Part shown: positions 1-15,835 of the stretch, piece after piece | Layout of the letters: each line of letters begins with the position of its first letter | How positions within the stretch are numbered: the first letter of the stretch is position 1 | Source: Chlamydomonas reinhardtii | Taxonomy: Eukaryota; Chlorophyta; Chlorophyceae; Chlamydomonadales; Chlamydomonadaceae | Assembly: GCF_000002595.2 (NCBI RefSeq) | Contig: NC_057019.1 | Span: 2,352,362-2,416,361 of the forward strand | Direction of reading: 5' to 3' | Length of the DNA: 64,000 nucleotides | Program-made: the position numbers and the translations under genes | Notes under the pieces: model-generated | Database searches by the model: none | Seen by the model: only the letters and a program-made list of their open reading frames with translations | What the model was told of the DNA's origin: nothing

Positions 1-1020
1 ATCAATGGAGGTTCAATGCGTGGAGGCCGATGGAAAGAAAGTGACCCGTCTTGACTACAAAGACCGCCTGCGCAGGCGCGGGCCTGACGCCGTGACTTCG
101 CAACTGGCTGACGTTTCCTGTCTATATGATGATTGAGTGGTTGGTGGTTCTGGTGAACCGAAGTACTCCTTGCGTGCATGGGTGTGGCGGATCTGTCGCA
201 TAGATGGCTGTCCATACCGTGTAGACTGCTGTGTACGGGCGTATATTGCGTCCTCGTGCGCGCGTTTGGGCGTAATAAGATACTGTCACTGCGTTGCAGT
301 GTGAAGGTGGGCAGGGTGATGCCGCCACGTGAAGGCAAACGCATAGCGCGACAGCGGTGCATACAACGAGCACGAGTACCCACAGATATGTACACTAGTG
401 CGTTGTTGCCTTGAAGATGCCGTGGCTTGATGACATCACGAGCTAGTAGAGACCGGCAAAGAAACATGTGTTGTGACTGGATGTTGCTCAGGTCCTGGGC
501 CGTCCGGTCCAAGGTGCATTCCTTGCCATGTAACACCAGTCAGAGCAATGCGTCACACCAACCAAAGGATGGGTGGGAGTGGGCACCGGGATAATGAGCA
601 GGTGGCCGGGGTGTGTGGGCCAGTGTGGGCATGTGCATGGGTGTTGCAGCGGCCATGGGCCGAAGACAGCCGCTTTTCCCAAACCGCTACCCCAATACAT
701 GCAAACGCAGTCGCTAATGCCACTTCACGCACCAACAGCTAACTCAAAACCACATGAGTGTCCACTACCGAAACAAAAGCAAAGCAAAATTGATGCATCC
801 CAGCTGCCGCTCCGACTCCTATGCGATGTCGTCTGGCGCAGAATCCTCCTCAGGCGTTGGCACCCATCTGCAGGGCCCACACAGGCACGGGAACAATTCT
901 GGGGGCGGTGAAAGGGGAAAACGAAAGCCCCGCAACACACGGGTGCGCATCTCCGGGTCTTCGATCGCTGCCCAAGTGAAGTGCACCTTGGCGCTCTACT
1001 CGCACGCCACCCACTTGCTC
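1..1020. other. 3' flank of the protease gene, no gene seen
   Basis: This stretch lies downstream of the minus-strand cysteine protease stop codon. The open frames in it are short and overlap on both strands, without a splice-consistent model. I found no TTACA (minus-strand TGTAA poly(A) signal). It probably holds the protease 3' UTR and spacer. Confidence 0.4.
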
Positions 1021-4000
1021 TCACCTGTCCGGCACGGCAAAGGAGCAATCGGTCTCCACCCCCAGGTTGTAGTGCTCACCGCTGCCGCTGCCACTGCTGC
1101 TACTGCTGCCACTGCTGCTACTGCTGCCACTGCTGCTACTGCTACTGCTACTGCCGCTACTGCTATCACCTCTGCCAGGGCTGTAGGCCGAAGTCACCAG
1201 TCGCATGAAGCCGCGCTCGCCCCATGCCTCGCCCCAGCTGCGCAGCACGCAGGCAGGCAGGGTCGGGCAAGGCAAGGGCCAGTGGCAAGGGTAACAGCAT
1301 TCAGCTGACCACGAACGAGCATAAAGCAGGTCGTTTAGAAAGGATACCGCTACACAGGACACAAAGGAGGCACCGGCGCTAGCTGGAGCAAGCATTGCGC
1401 CGGCACACGCCCCAAAACTCACTTGTTTCGCACCACCCAGAACTCCATGCCGCCCTCCTCGCCCTGGTCCTGGCCCTGGCCCTGGCCCTGCAGCTGCCCG
1501 CCCGGCCCCTGCTGCCCGTACGGCGCCACCCCCCACCCGACCACTGTGACGGTGTGGGAGACCTGCGGCCGCTCCCGGTACTCGGCATACACGCCGCCTG
1601 CGCGCCACGCCAGGTGGGCGGGGCTACCTCATGCACGGGGGGGGCTGCAGGTTGCTTGGACGCGTGTGGTTACAAAGTGCTGCGCACGATCTTTTCGGGC
1701 CTTCCTGCCTCTTGATTGGGTCACCCTATGGCCGATGTGCGGCGAGACCCACTCACGGTCTGGCGCAGGAGGCTTTTTAGGCTGGGGCAGTGGCAGCAAT
1801 GCCAATCCATACGCGGCGTCGAAGGCACGCATCCCACCCCCACCCACCCTTGTACGCCTGCACGCCTTTGGAGGAGGCGATGCCGCAGCTGATGGGGCCG
1901 CGCGCGTAGATCTCCGCCTTCATCTGGAGCCGGCCCTGTGGGTGTTGGGTGGGATGGGTCAGTCAGAACATGAATATCGCCACTCCCAGCGTGCATGTGC
2001 ACTTGCGCGTGCAGGCGTGCAGCTCCGACGGCTTTTTCGCCAATTACGGAACTACGGTACTGCGGCGGGCGCACGCTCTGCGCGTTAGCTCCGTCTGTGC
2101 CGTACGTACCCGCTTACGTAGACGTGTGTAAGTGTAGTGCAGACGTGTGTAGACACAGTGTGTAGACACAGTGGGTCTATAGCTGTGCAACCTGCCCGGT
2201 AACCCCCCCACCGGGCGCCGCCGCTCACCCTGACCCTGCCGTACTCGGAAACGGTCAGTCGGGGGAAGGCCGTCACCGGGCGGCAGTGCGGCCAGCAGGT
2301 GTAGCACTGCTGCAGCGGCGTGCACTGCAGGAGGGGGGGGGGTAGCCGCTCATGGAGGATGGAGTGATATAACCGCAATTGTCCAACGTCCAGAAGGAAC
2401 AGCAGGAGGAAGCGATGGGCATGCAGATATCGTGCACATATGGGCTTGCTGTGTTCAGTACACCCCATCTGTGTCGTGCTAGCTGCGGCCGCCCGCAGTC
2501 AGCCCCAGCACCCCACAGCAGCCACACGTGCACAAACGCACCGCGCCGTGGTCCATTGCCACGTAGGGGCTACACGTCTCCGGCGGCACGCCTGTGTGCG
2601 TACGTGGAGCACCAACGTGTGTCAGGAGTGTCAGGTGTGTCTACTTCACTTCTTGTCGCGGTGGCAACCATGGCCCTTGCACTACCGCGCGCACCAGTCG
2701 GATACCTTGCACACCTCAATACTTGGGCACACGGCCACACGCGCCCGACACGCTCACCCGTTTCCGCCGCATACTTGTACGCGGCCACCTCGTCGCCGCC
2801 GTCGCGGCAGCTGCCGCCGCCGCTGCAGTCGATCAGGTGCTGAATGGACACGTGCGCAGCCGGCCACGCGCCCTGCGTCGGGGGAGGGGGCACGAGGAGC
2901 TGGGCAGCAACTCGGCATTCGCTGTCGAAATGGGGGTGGTCGCATCGTCGTAGTCGGCACGACGGGATGCAGCCACCCTAGCGAAGATCTTGACAGCGGA
3001 AGGGGCAAGCACTGGGGCGGCGGCGCCGCGGCGGCCGAAACGGCAACACCACGCATTAGGAGCATACATGTAAAGCTGCACGCACGTGCATGGATAGGGG
3101 GTGCACCAGGGTGCGTGTGCGGGTATGGTGTTGAGCCGGACGCATCCAGGACAGCACGAGCATGCCGGCCTTGCGGTCGCAGTCGCAGACGCATGATGAC
3201 GCAGCTAGCATACATGCAATGGAGTCTGCAGCTCATCCTTGGCTTGTGGCCGCGCTGATGCGCTCTGCACACGCACTCACCCCGCGCTGGATGTTGGACC
3301 TGTCTGCCAGGACACTGGCGGCTCCATGCGCCCAACAGGAACCGCTGTTGCAGCATGATGAGGGGTGTTAGGAGATGCCCCAGCTCGTATGCAGCTAACT
3401 ATCAAGGACATCTCTATCCACTGTTCCTGTGACGTGGGGGACTTGGAGCTTACCATCCGCCCGCTGGCGCGTGCATGTTGGTGACGGGGCTGAGGTAGTT
3501 GCGGGGGCCGCCGCTGCCCACGTAGCGCGGGTCAGATATGTTGCGCCTGATTGCAGGCAGCCAGACGGCCCAAGCAGTGCATGGTGGTTGAGTGCAACAT
3601 TAAGCAGATGCTAGTTGGTTATACTGACTGGTGCATGCAAAATCGCAGGATGCAACTTGGGGGTTGCGCGTAGGCAGTTCGCCAGTGCCAGGACTCTCAG
3701 GGGTGGCAAGTGTGGCACCACCTGGCAGTTCCCCGGGTCTGTATCCCTACCAAGGAGGCCGCCGCTGCATCTGTGCGTCATGGAGCACCCACCAGTCCCA
3801 ATCCCGCGGGAGGTCGTCTTCTGCAAGGAACTCGTGCGGGCGCTTGGTCCGGCTGCGCGAGGGAGCAGGCAGGCACCGAGTGCTCAACTGCTGGTCGCAT
3901 TTGGACGCCGGAGTTTCAGTGCCTGCTCGCGGCTCCCTTCATACATACTTACACAAGCTCTGGGATATGTGGTCGTGGAACGCGGCATTTCGGAGGCAGC

Positions 4001-4104
4001 GACTGAGTAGTCTCGAGAACATTTACGTCTGAAAGTGCGCCGCGCCTGCCCGCAAGAGACACGAGCAGCACGCAAGTGATTAATGTTAGCGACAATACGC
4101 GCAT
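1021..4104 (-). CDS. Cathepsin Z/X-like papain-family cysteine protease, 10 exons
   Basis: A secreted or lysosomal/vacuolar cysteine protease of peptidase family C1, closest in layout to cathepsin Z (X). Exons in transcript order: 4104-3953, 3852-3793, 3546-3454, 3344-3281, 2872-2758, 2591-2542, 2324-2229, 1935-1848, 1597-1423, 1237-1021; they join in phase to 369 residues. Residues 1-22 form a signal peptide (MRVLSLTLITCVLLVSLAG). A short propeptide with a cysteine follows (PKCRVPRP), then RPHEFL and LPRDWDWRN, which mark the mature start of this family. Catalytic Cys105 lies in CGSCWAHG, His253 in SHTVTVVGWG and Asn297 in VRNNWGEAWGERG, where the usual Ser after Asn is Asn. Two low-complexity inserts sit on the C-terminal half: a Gly-Gln run after GVAPYG and a long Ser/Gly run before EHYNLGVE. 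It starts head-to-head with the next gene. Exon borders are inferred from splice consensus and family fit. Confidence 0.9.
1080..1166. repeat. Trinucleotide tract coding a Ser/Gly run
   Basis: Imperfect GCT/ACT/GCC triplets, read on the minus strand as AGC/AGT/GGC. They code the Ser/Gly-rich insert near the protease C-terminus. The tract lies inside the last exon and keeps the frame. Confidence 0.85.
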
Positions 4105-4555
4105 TTCTTTCTGTTAGTGGCGACTCGGCCTCGCCGGCCTTTCGATTGCCGTGACCTCCCGGCACGAAACCGTGGCGCGACGTGAGTTGGGGCGGCCTGC
4201 TAGGAGCTTGCAGGTCATTCAGCCTCTCCCTGTGAGCAAATAGGCAGGTATGAATAATTGGGCCCACCAATCGCCAAAGCACCAAGAGCACCGCACCGGC
4301 CCACGGTTCCAGGCCAACCAGGGCCAACTTCCAGAAGCACGACGCAACACGCCGCTTGCAAGTCCTGCATGAAATGTGAGGTGTTATCTATAATGTGTAC
4401 CTAAATTCAGGAGCAGCGCGGCCCTGTTTTGGCTGTAGGTGGTCTCGCTCCGATCCAGACTGGCGTGTAGCTACTCGCTAGCGGCGCTTAACTTGTATAG
4501 ATAAGTAATTATAGCCGCGACTACCACGGCATACGTAACGGCCGTTGTCACAAAA
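4105..4555. promoter_or_regulatory. Divergent promoter region (protease / plastid membrane protein)
   Basis: This is the 451-bp gap between the start codon of the minus-strand protease and the start codon of the plus-strand membrane protein. It must hold both promoters and 5' UTRs. I did not recognise a specific factor site. Confidence 0.5.
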
Positions 4556-10182
<5,627 letters not shown>

Positions 10183-11397
10183 GCGGCGGCGCTGGAGTGG
10201 CGATGGTGCAGTGCGGCCCGGTGTGGTGTGACGTACAGCCGCAGTTTTAACACAGCTGTTGAACCTACCCAGCGCCCGTTGAGGGCTTGGTGAGGGCTTG
10301 CCAAGTGCCTGAAGACAGGGGTGGGTGCCTCAAGAGCGCCTGGTGAGTGCCTGCGTTGGCGTTGAGCGAGGGTCCTGAAGGTTGCATCAGAGCGGCGAGC
10401 CAGTGGCAGGGCGGAGGCTGCCGTGCCTAGGGCACGACAGAGGTTTTGAATGACTCTGGTAATGGTGGGATATTGACATTTTGGAGGGATGACACTCGGA
10501 TCGAACAGTAGCATAAGTGGGGCTTGATGATTGAGTGGAAAGTTTGAGGCTAGTTGTGTCGGGGGGCTTGCAACGCCAGAACTCACCAGCAATGGCCCCT
10601 TGGGTAGTGTCGTTTGCAGGGTGTCTGCCAGGGCACGCGGAGGGACGCAGCAGAAGGCGTGCAGAATGCGTAGGCAGTCGCGACTGCGCGACCAAGGTGG
10701 ATATAGGCATGGAGAGATTGCATGAGGGACCTGTTGCGTAGGGAGCGGCTCTCGTGCACGCTGCTTCTTATGTTATTACTTGTCCTGCTGTGGGTTGACC
10801 ATACCGTATATTGTACAGCTAGCGCAGGGATACCGGTGCGCTGGCGACGTAGACGTTTCGGTGAGGAGTCGAACGTGGTGTGGCGCGTGTGCTTCTTGGT
10901 GTACCTCGAATGAAGACGAGAGACAACGTGAGCGGTGAGCTATACCGTTGTGTTTTACGTAGAGCATCCTACATGCAGTAAGGAGGTAGCAGTTGTATGC
11001 AGGTTCATGAGAAAGGGAGAGATGCGCAAGGCAAGAGAGCGGATGGAGAGAGGGTTTTGCCGGAACACAGCATGCTTTAAAAGTGCGCGCGTCTTTTGCT
11101 CGCGTACTGATAGGTGTAGAGCATGCATGCACTTGTGAGCACAAATGTGTCCGTGGTTGGGCATATTGCTGGGAGTTCACACGTGAGCAGGAGTAAATGC
11201 AAGAGGTGTGACGGTGTCGGGAAGTTTGGCTGGAGGGGGGGGGAGGGGGGGGGGGGGGGGCTGTCTCCGATGGGCATCGGGGCCTTTGGCGTTGCCGACC
11301 CATATGCCCCCAACGAAACATAACATCCTGTGAGTCCTTAGGAGGTGTCCACAATAGGTTTAGGCCGAGCAGGCCACTTTTTGTCGCAGATATAAAC
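10183..11397. other. Spacer between two plus-strand genes
   Basis: It holds the 3' flank of the membrane protein gene and the 5' region of the shikimate kinase-like gene. I see no coherent gene. A long G run lies at 11235-11260. Confidence 0.45.
11235..11260 (+). other. G-run, possible G-quadruplex
   Basis: Nine G, one A and sixteen G in a row, 138 bp before the ATG of the shikimate kinase-like gene. It could form a G-quadruplex in the promoter or 5' UTR. Folding is inference. Confidence 0.6.
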
Positions 11398-14300
11398 ATG
11401 CAAGCACAGACAATTGCACCCGGCTCGAGGGCACCGACTGTCATTCATTCTCGCTCTGTCTTTTCAAAGCATGTAGCAACCGTTTTGTGCCCGGCTAAGC
11501 TTCACCGGCGGCGCGTCGACGTTTGCGCTTCTGCCGCGGACTCGCCTGATACAGCGCCGTCTACATCTGCAGCAAAAGAGGTTGCTGATGTTCCCGCGGA
11601 TCTTGTGCGCGAAAAAGCGGCAGAAGGCATGAAGCGCTTCGCGGCCTCGACGCGCAAGGTGACAGCTCAGATAAGGGTTTGAAGCGCCAGCAACACGGTC
11701 GAATACATGCAGCTAGCATGGGCAAATTGTACTTGGTTCGCGGCCTGACGTAGTGCGGGCAGTGCACGCGCAGTCCCCCGCCCCCACTTGACGCCACCCT
11801 CCTTCCCGCTGCACTTTTCTCCTTCCAGGTCGGCGCTGCTCGTCTCGTCGTTGATTCCCTCAAGCGTGTGTCGTTGACCTTCATCGGCGACGATCATCAA
11901 CTCAACTACGCGGTGCGCGGGGCGGCCGGGTACCTGCCGGGTGCGGGGGCGCTGCAGTGCGTGGCAGCCCGCGCAGCGACCGGGTGGGTGGGCAGGTCAC
12001 GGGGCAAGTCGCGCACATGGCGCGTACATGCCCGTAGCCCTGGCCCCTTGATACACTCCTACGCCATAACTGCGTTCCGGCGACAAACGTAGGTCCTCCT
12101 CTTGGCACGGACGCACACAAACCCCAGTGGCCCACTCCCTTCCCTCCCGACCGCATGGGCTTTCCAGTGACGCATTGTCAGGCCTGTAACGAATTTCGTT
12201 GGGCATGGACACGTTACCTTTTAATACGGCCGCGCGTTCACCCCGCCACCCTGCCGCAGGTGGCCAAGGTGGTGGGCAGCCGTCTGGGCTGGTTCCCCGT
12301 GGACGGACTGAAGGTGATGACGGGCATGCGGAAGGTGCCGGACCTGGCGGCACTGACAGAGCCGGAGCGAGGTGAGGCGGAGGGGAGGGGGGAGGGCAGG
12401 CCTGGAGGGTGGGGTGTGGAGGGTAGCGCGAGGTCACGGCGCACGTACGACATGAGCGGGTGGGTTGGTGGGGAGCTGCGCTCATGGGGAGGCCGGCGCG
12501 GTGTGCGGCTGCATGGCGGCCAATGCGATGACGGCGTCCTCCTGCCCAGGCACCCGTGCACCGCCCGCACCTGTCGCACACCACTCACACCGTCTTGCAT
12601 GCACGGCTACCCCCCTCCCTGACCGCCCGCCGCTTGACTGCCCTCCCCTCTGCTCCATTCCGTGCCTTCCGCTCCCCCCCTAGTGGCGACTGAGGCTGAG
12701 CTGCTGCGCGGGCTGCGCAACCAGTTCCGAGTCATTGCCACGCCGCTGCCGGCAGGGGCGGTGCTGCAGGACGCGGTGTGGAAGGACCTGTGGGGCTCGG
12801 TCATCGTGTGGATTGGTGGGTGTCAGAGGCCAGGGAGGTTACATTCATGAACGGGGGGAGAGGGTTGCGAGGTGCAGGCAGCGGGAACAGGGCAAGGGCA
12901 GTGGGTGCAATGTACGGCGGGCGCACGCGGCAGGGGTTGTGCGGCCTTATCACTTACCAGACCATCGCCACGGCACGGTAGTCGTCATGGCACAGCCCCT
13001 CCTGCTAAACCGCTGAAGTGATGTTACCCGGGCCGCTGTTATTCTCGCCTGCTACCGAGCAGACGAGGATGACAAGAGCACGCCCAAGCCGCGCACCCCG
13101 GAGCGGCAGCTGTACGAGGACAGGGCGGAGCTGGCAGTGCGCGTCAAGGTGTGTGTGGGGTGGCGGGTGGTTTGTAGATACCAGCCCAAATCAAACCGAA
13201 CCCAGTGCAAAAGACCGAGTTGGGGGTGGGGGGTTAACGTTGAACCAATCCCGTAAGGAAACAGTCGCGCGGCAAGGAGAACTGCAGCTGCATAAGCTAG
13301 TCGTTGTACATCACCGTATGTAGTCGGGCGGGCTTGGGCAGTGTAGCGGCAGGTGGAAGGAGCAGTCCAGAGCAGCTCCGAAGTCATGTCAGCAGTGCGA
13401 GCCGCGCGCGGACCCCGTCGCCCAACTAGTTGCATGTTATACTAACATACTCACCTGGATGCGAACAAGGAGGGGGTGGGGGGGAGGATGGGGAAGCGGG
13501 GCAGCCGGAAGGGAGCAGGGCGGTGGGATTTGGGAGCTGTAAGGTGGAAGCTCAGGAAGGTGGTTATGCGTGTGTTTGGCAAGTGACGTCAAGCCAGCCG
13601 CATCTGGGCATGTGCATGCTGGCATGCGGCCGTGTACCCGCTCACACCCACACACCCGCACACATGTCCTTTGCATTTCCCCTGAATCTGTGCTCTCTCT
13701 AACACCCGTCTACATCCATTACCTGCATGCACACAGGTTCAAAAGGGCTTTGGTGTGCGGGGCGGCCAGACGCTGGAGGGCCGGGCGCGCGCAGTGGCAG
13801 ACACCCTGCTGCCGCGCCTCAGCGACTTCCTGGCGGTGAGACGGGAGCAGAGGGGGGGGGCGCAGGGGAGGGGCAGGGTGCGCGGGTTCCGGAAGACAAA
13901 CCCACACGGAATCGGGGGGTAAAGGGAAGTTGTTACATAGCAGTTGAGGTGTGCTGCAATGCTGGACGCCAGCTGATGTCAGGGGAGGGTGGCTGCGGTC
14001 GCGGTGTGCGTTGCGTGTGTGCAATGCAGGGGCTGTGCATCCCGCACCTGCACAAGCGCAGCCCTTTACAGCTCCGCCCTGCCCGCCCCCTCCGCCAGTA
14101 TCCATGGATGGCTACCCCTGCCCCCCCTACCGTATCATTCCTCCCCTACCTCCCCTGCCTGCCTCCACCCAGCTCCACCCAGCTCCACCCAACGCACTGC
14201 CGCCCGTCCTGCCGTGCGGGCGCCGCAAGCGCCTGCTGCTGCTTCTGCCACATGCGCCCGCCCCTGCTTCTACTGCTCCTGCTGCTTTTGCTCACCCTAC

Positions 14301-14555
14301 CCCCGCCCCCGCCCCCACTTCCTTAACTAATCATGAATGTAAACACCCACCCCGCAGGAGAAGCCCGAGCTCACGGAGCGCAAGCGGCAGTACGTGGAGC
14401 GCGGCTGCCGCGGCGACTGGCCCGAGCTGCAGCCGGCCGAGGGCAGCCCGGTGGTGGCGGCGCTGGACCGCAAGCCGCTCGCGGGCTTCGAGGAGGAGCA
14501 GGAGCAGCAGCAGGGGCAGGAGCAGCAGCAGGGGCAGGGCGAGCAGAAGCAGTAG
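11398..14555 (+). CDS. Plastid-targeted shikimate kinase-like protein without a P-loop, 7 exons
   Basis: Exons 11398-11658, 11829-11912, 12260-12371, 12684-12815, 13063-13148, 13737-13835 and 14358-14555 join in phase to 323 residues. The first 50 or so residues (MQAQTIAPGSRAPTVIHSRS, then RRRVDVCAS) look like a plastid transit peptide. Residues from about 99 on follow the shikimate kinase pattern: VSLTFIGDDHQLNYAVAKVV sits where LVGMMGSGKSTVGKxLA would be, followed by RLGWFPVDG, then FRVIATPLPAG and VWKDLWGSVIVWID, which mirror the VIATGGGAV...W...VWLD stretch. The Walker A glycine/lysine residues are absent, so ATP-dependent kinase activity is unlikely; plants have similar inactive shikimate kinase-like proteins (SKL1/SKL2). 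The C-terminus is Gln/Glu-rich. The family call rests on motif likeness by eye and could be wrong; the gene model itself is firm. Confidence 0.72.
13231..13467 (+). repeat. Dispersed intron repeat R1, copy 2
   Basis: About 235 bp in intron 5 of the shikimate kinase-like gene, same orientation as copy 1 at 6903-7138. Long identical stretches are shared, for example AGGTGGAAGGAGCAGTCC and GTGCGAGCCGCGCGCGGACC. Just upstream, ACCAGCCCAAATCAAACC resembles a motif at about 59610. Confidence 0.8.
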
Positions 14556-15835
14556 GAGCGTAGGAGCAGGAGCGGGCGGATGCGGCAGAAGCAGTAGCGG
14601 GCGCTTGGGGCGCCCGCATGGCAGGACGGGCGGCGGAGCGCTGGGTGGAGCTCGGTGGAGCTGGATGGAGGCAGGCAGGGGAGGTAGGGGAGGGAAGATA
14701 CGGTAGGTTCGTGCTCGTGCAGGAAAGGGCTGAAGCGGTACGGCGAGGAACCAGGAAAGAGGTACAGCCTTGAAGAAAGGTTGGAAGTAGCATTGGGAAG
14801 AGAAGAAACAAGCAATGAGGAAAGCGAGACCGCAATAAGGAGGGCGATGTTAATGCCTGGTGGTGAATGACTGGACGCGGATGTCATGTTGGGCATGTGT
14901 CAGGCCGCCAGAGAGAAATGCAAAGTACGGTACTGAGGACGCGCGCGATGGTGCTACAGCGTGCATGACGACGGGTGAATCGCAACTGTAAAGTTACACT
15001 GAATGACCCGGTGTATTCCACTATTTCTAACCGCTAGGATTAGAGAGGGGATGACCAGCGTCCAGGCGGTCCAGCGTTTGTGCACAGCGATGCGTACCGC
15101 AGCCAGGTGCAGCGCTCTGTTGGCGCGTACGAAGCGGTGACCCACAAGCACGAGGAGCATTCGGGAACTCCGGCTGGCAAGCCTGTTGGTGGCCAGTGCC
15201 GCAGCCTTCTGCGTCGCTGCTAACCCGGACATGGCTTGGCGCATCTTCGATGGCTGGGTGGTGAGGGGCAGCCCAACACAGCAACACTCCCGCCGTGTCA
15301 GCCCTGCTGGCTGCTGCCCCCGGCTGTGCCCGGCGGCGGCACCCCCGCGGGAGTCGCTGTCAGCGCACCACAGCTTTGCTTACAGACGGGCCCAACCATG
15401 GCGCGGTGCTACGCGAGATGCACATCCCAGTCAGCATTAGCATCCACGACGGCCTCCTACAGTGCGGGGACACCCCTGAGACAGCCCACCACGTGTCAAG
15501 CTCTGCACCCGACCCATGCCTGAGGAAAGCCCCTGCTCCGGCCCAGCACTCTGCGCGCCCTGCAGTCCGCTCACTCTGCACTTCATAATGACCCATAGCA
15601 ACCACAAATACCCGATCAAACCGATATCCAACATACAGGGTGACCACCACAAACTTAGCACATACACGTTTACTCGTTTTGGTTCCTTATCTGCCCCGCA
15701 CATCAAATTTCGAGGTTGAAGTACATAGAATCACCTGCCCTACGCGTCCTGCACAAACATTTGCTTATCACCCGCGCGTTCAGCCCAATAAGAGTCCGGG
15801 CGCCAGCGACTCTGTCTTAACACCACCACGCCGCC
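14556..15835. other. Convergent 3' flanks
   Basis: The spacer lies between the stop codons of two convergent genes. I see no gene inside. It contains a palindromic pair of poly(A) signals at 14987-14998. Confidence 0.5.
14987..14998. terminator. Paired poly(A) signals on both strands
   Basis: TGTAAAGTTACA gives TGTAA on the plus strand (432 bp after the shikimate kinase-like stop) and TGTAA on the minus strand (838 bp after the stop of the convergent gene). TGTAA is the usual Chlamydomonas poly(A) signal. Use by either gene is inferred. Confidence 0.5.
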
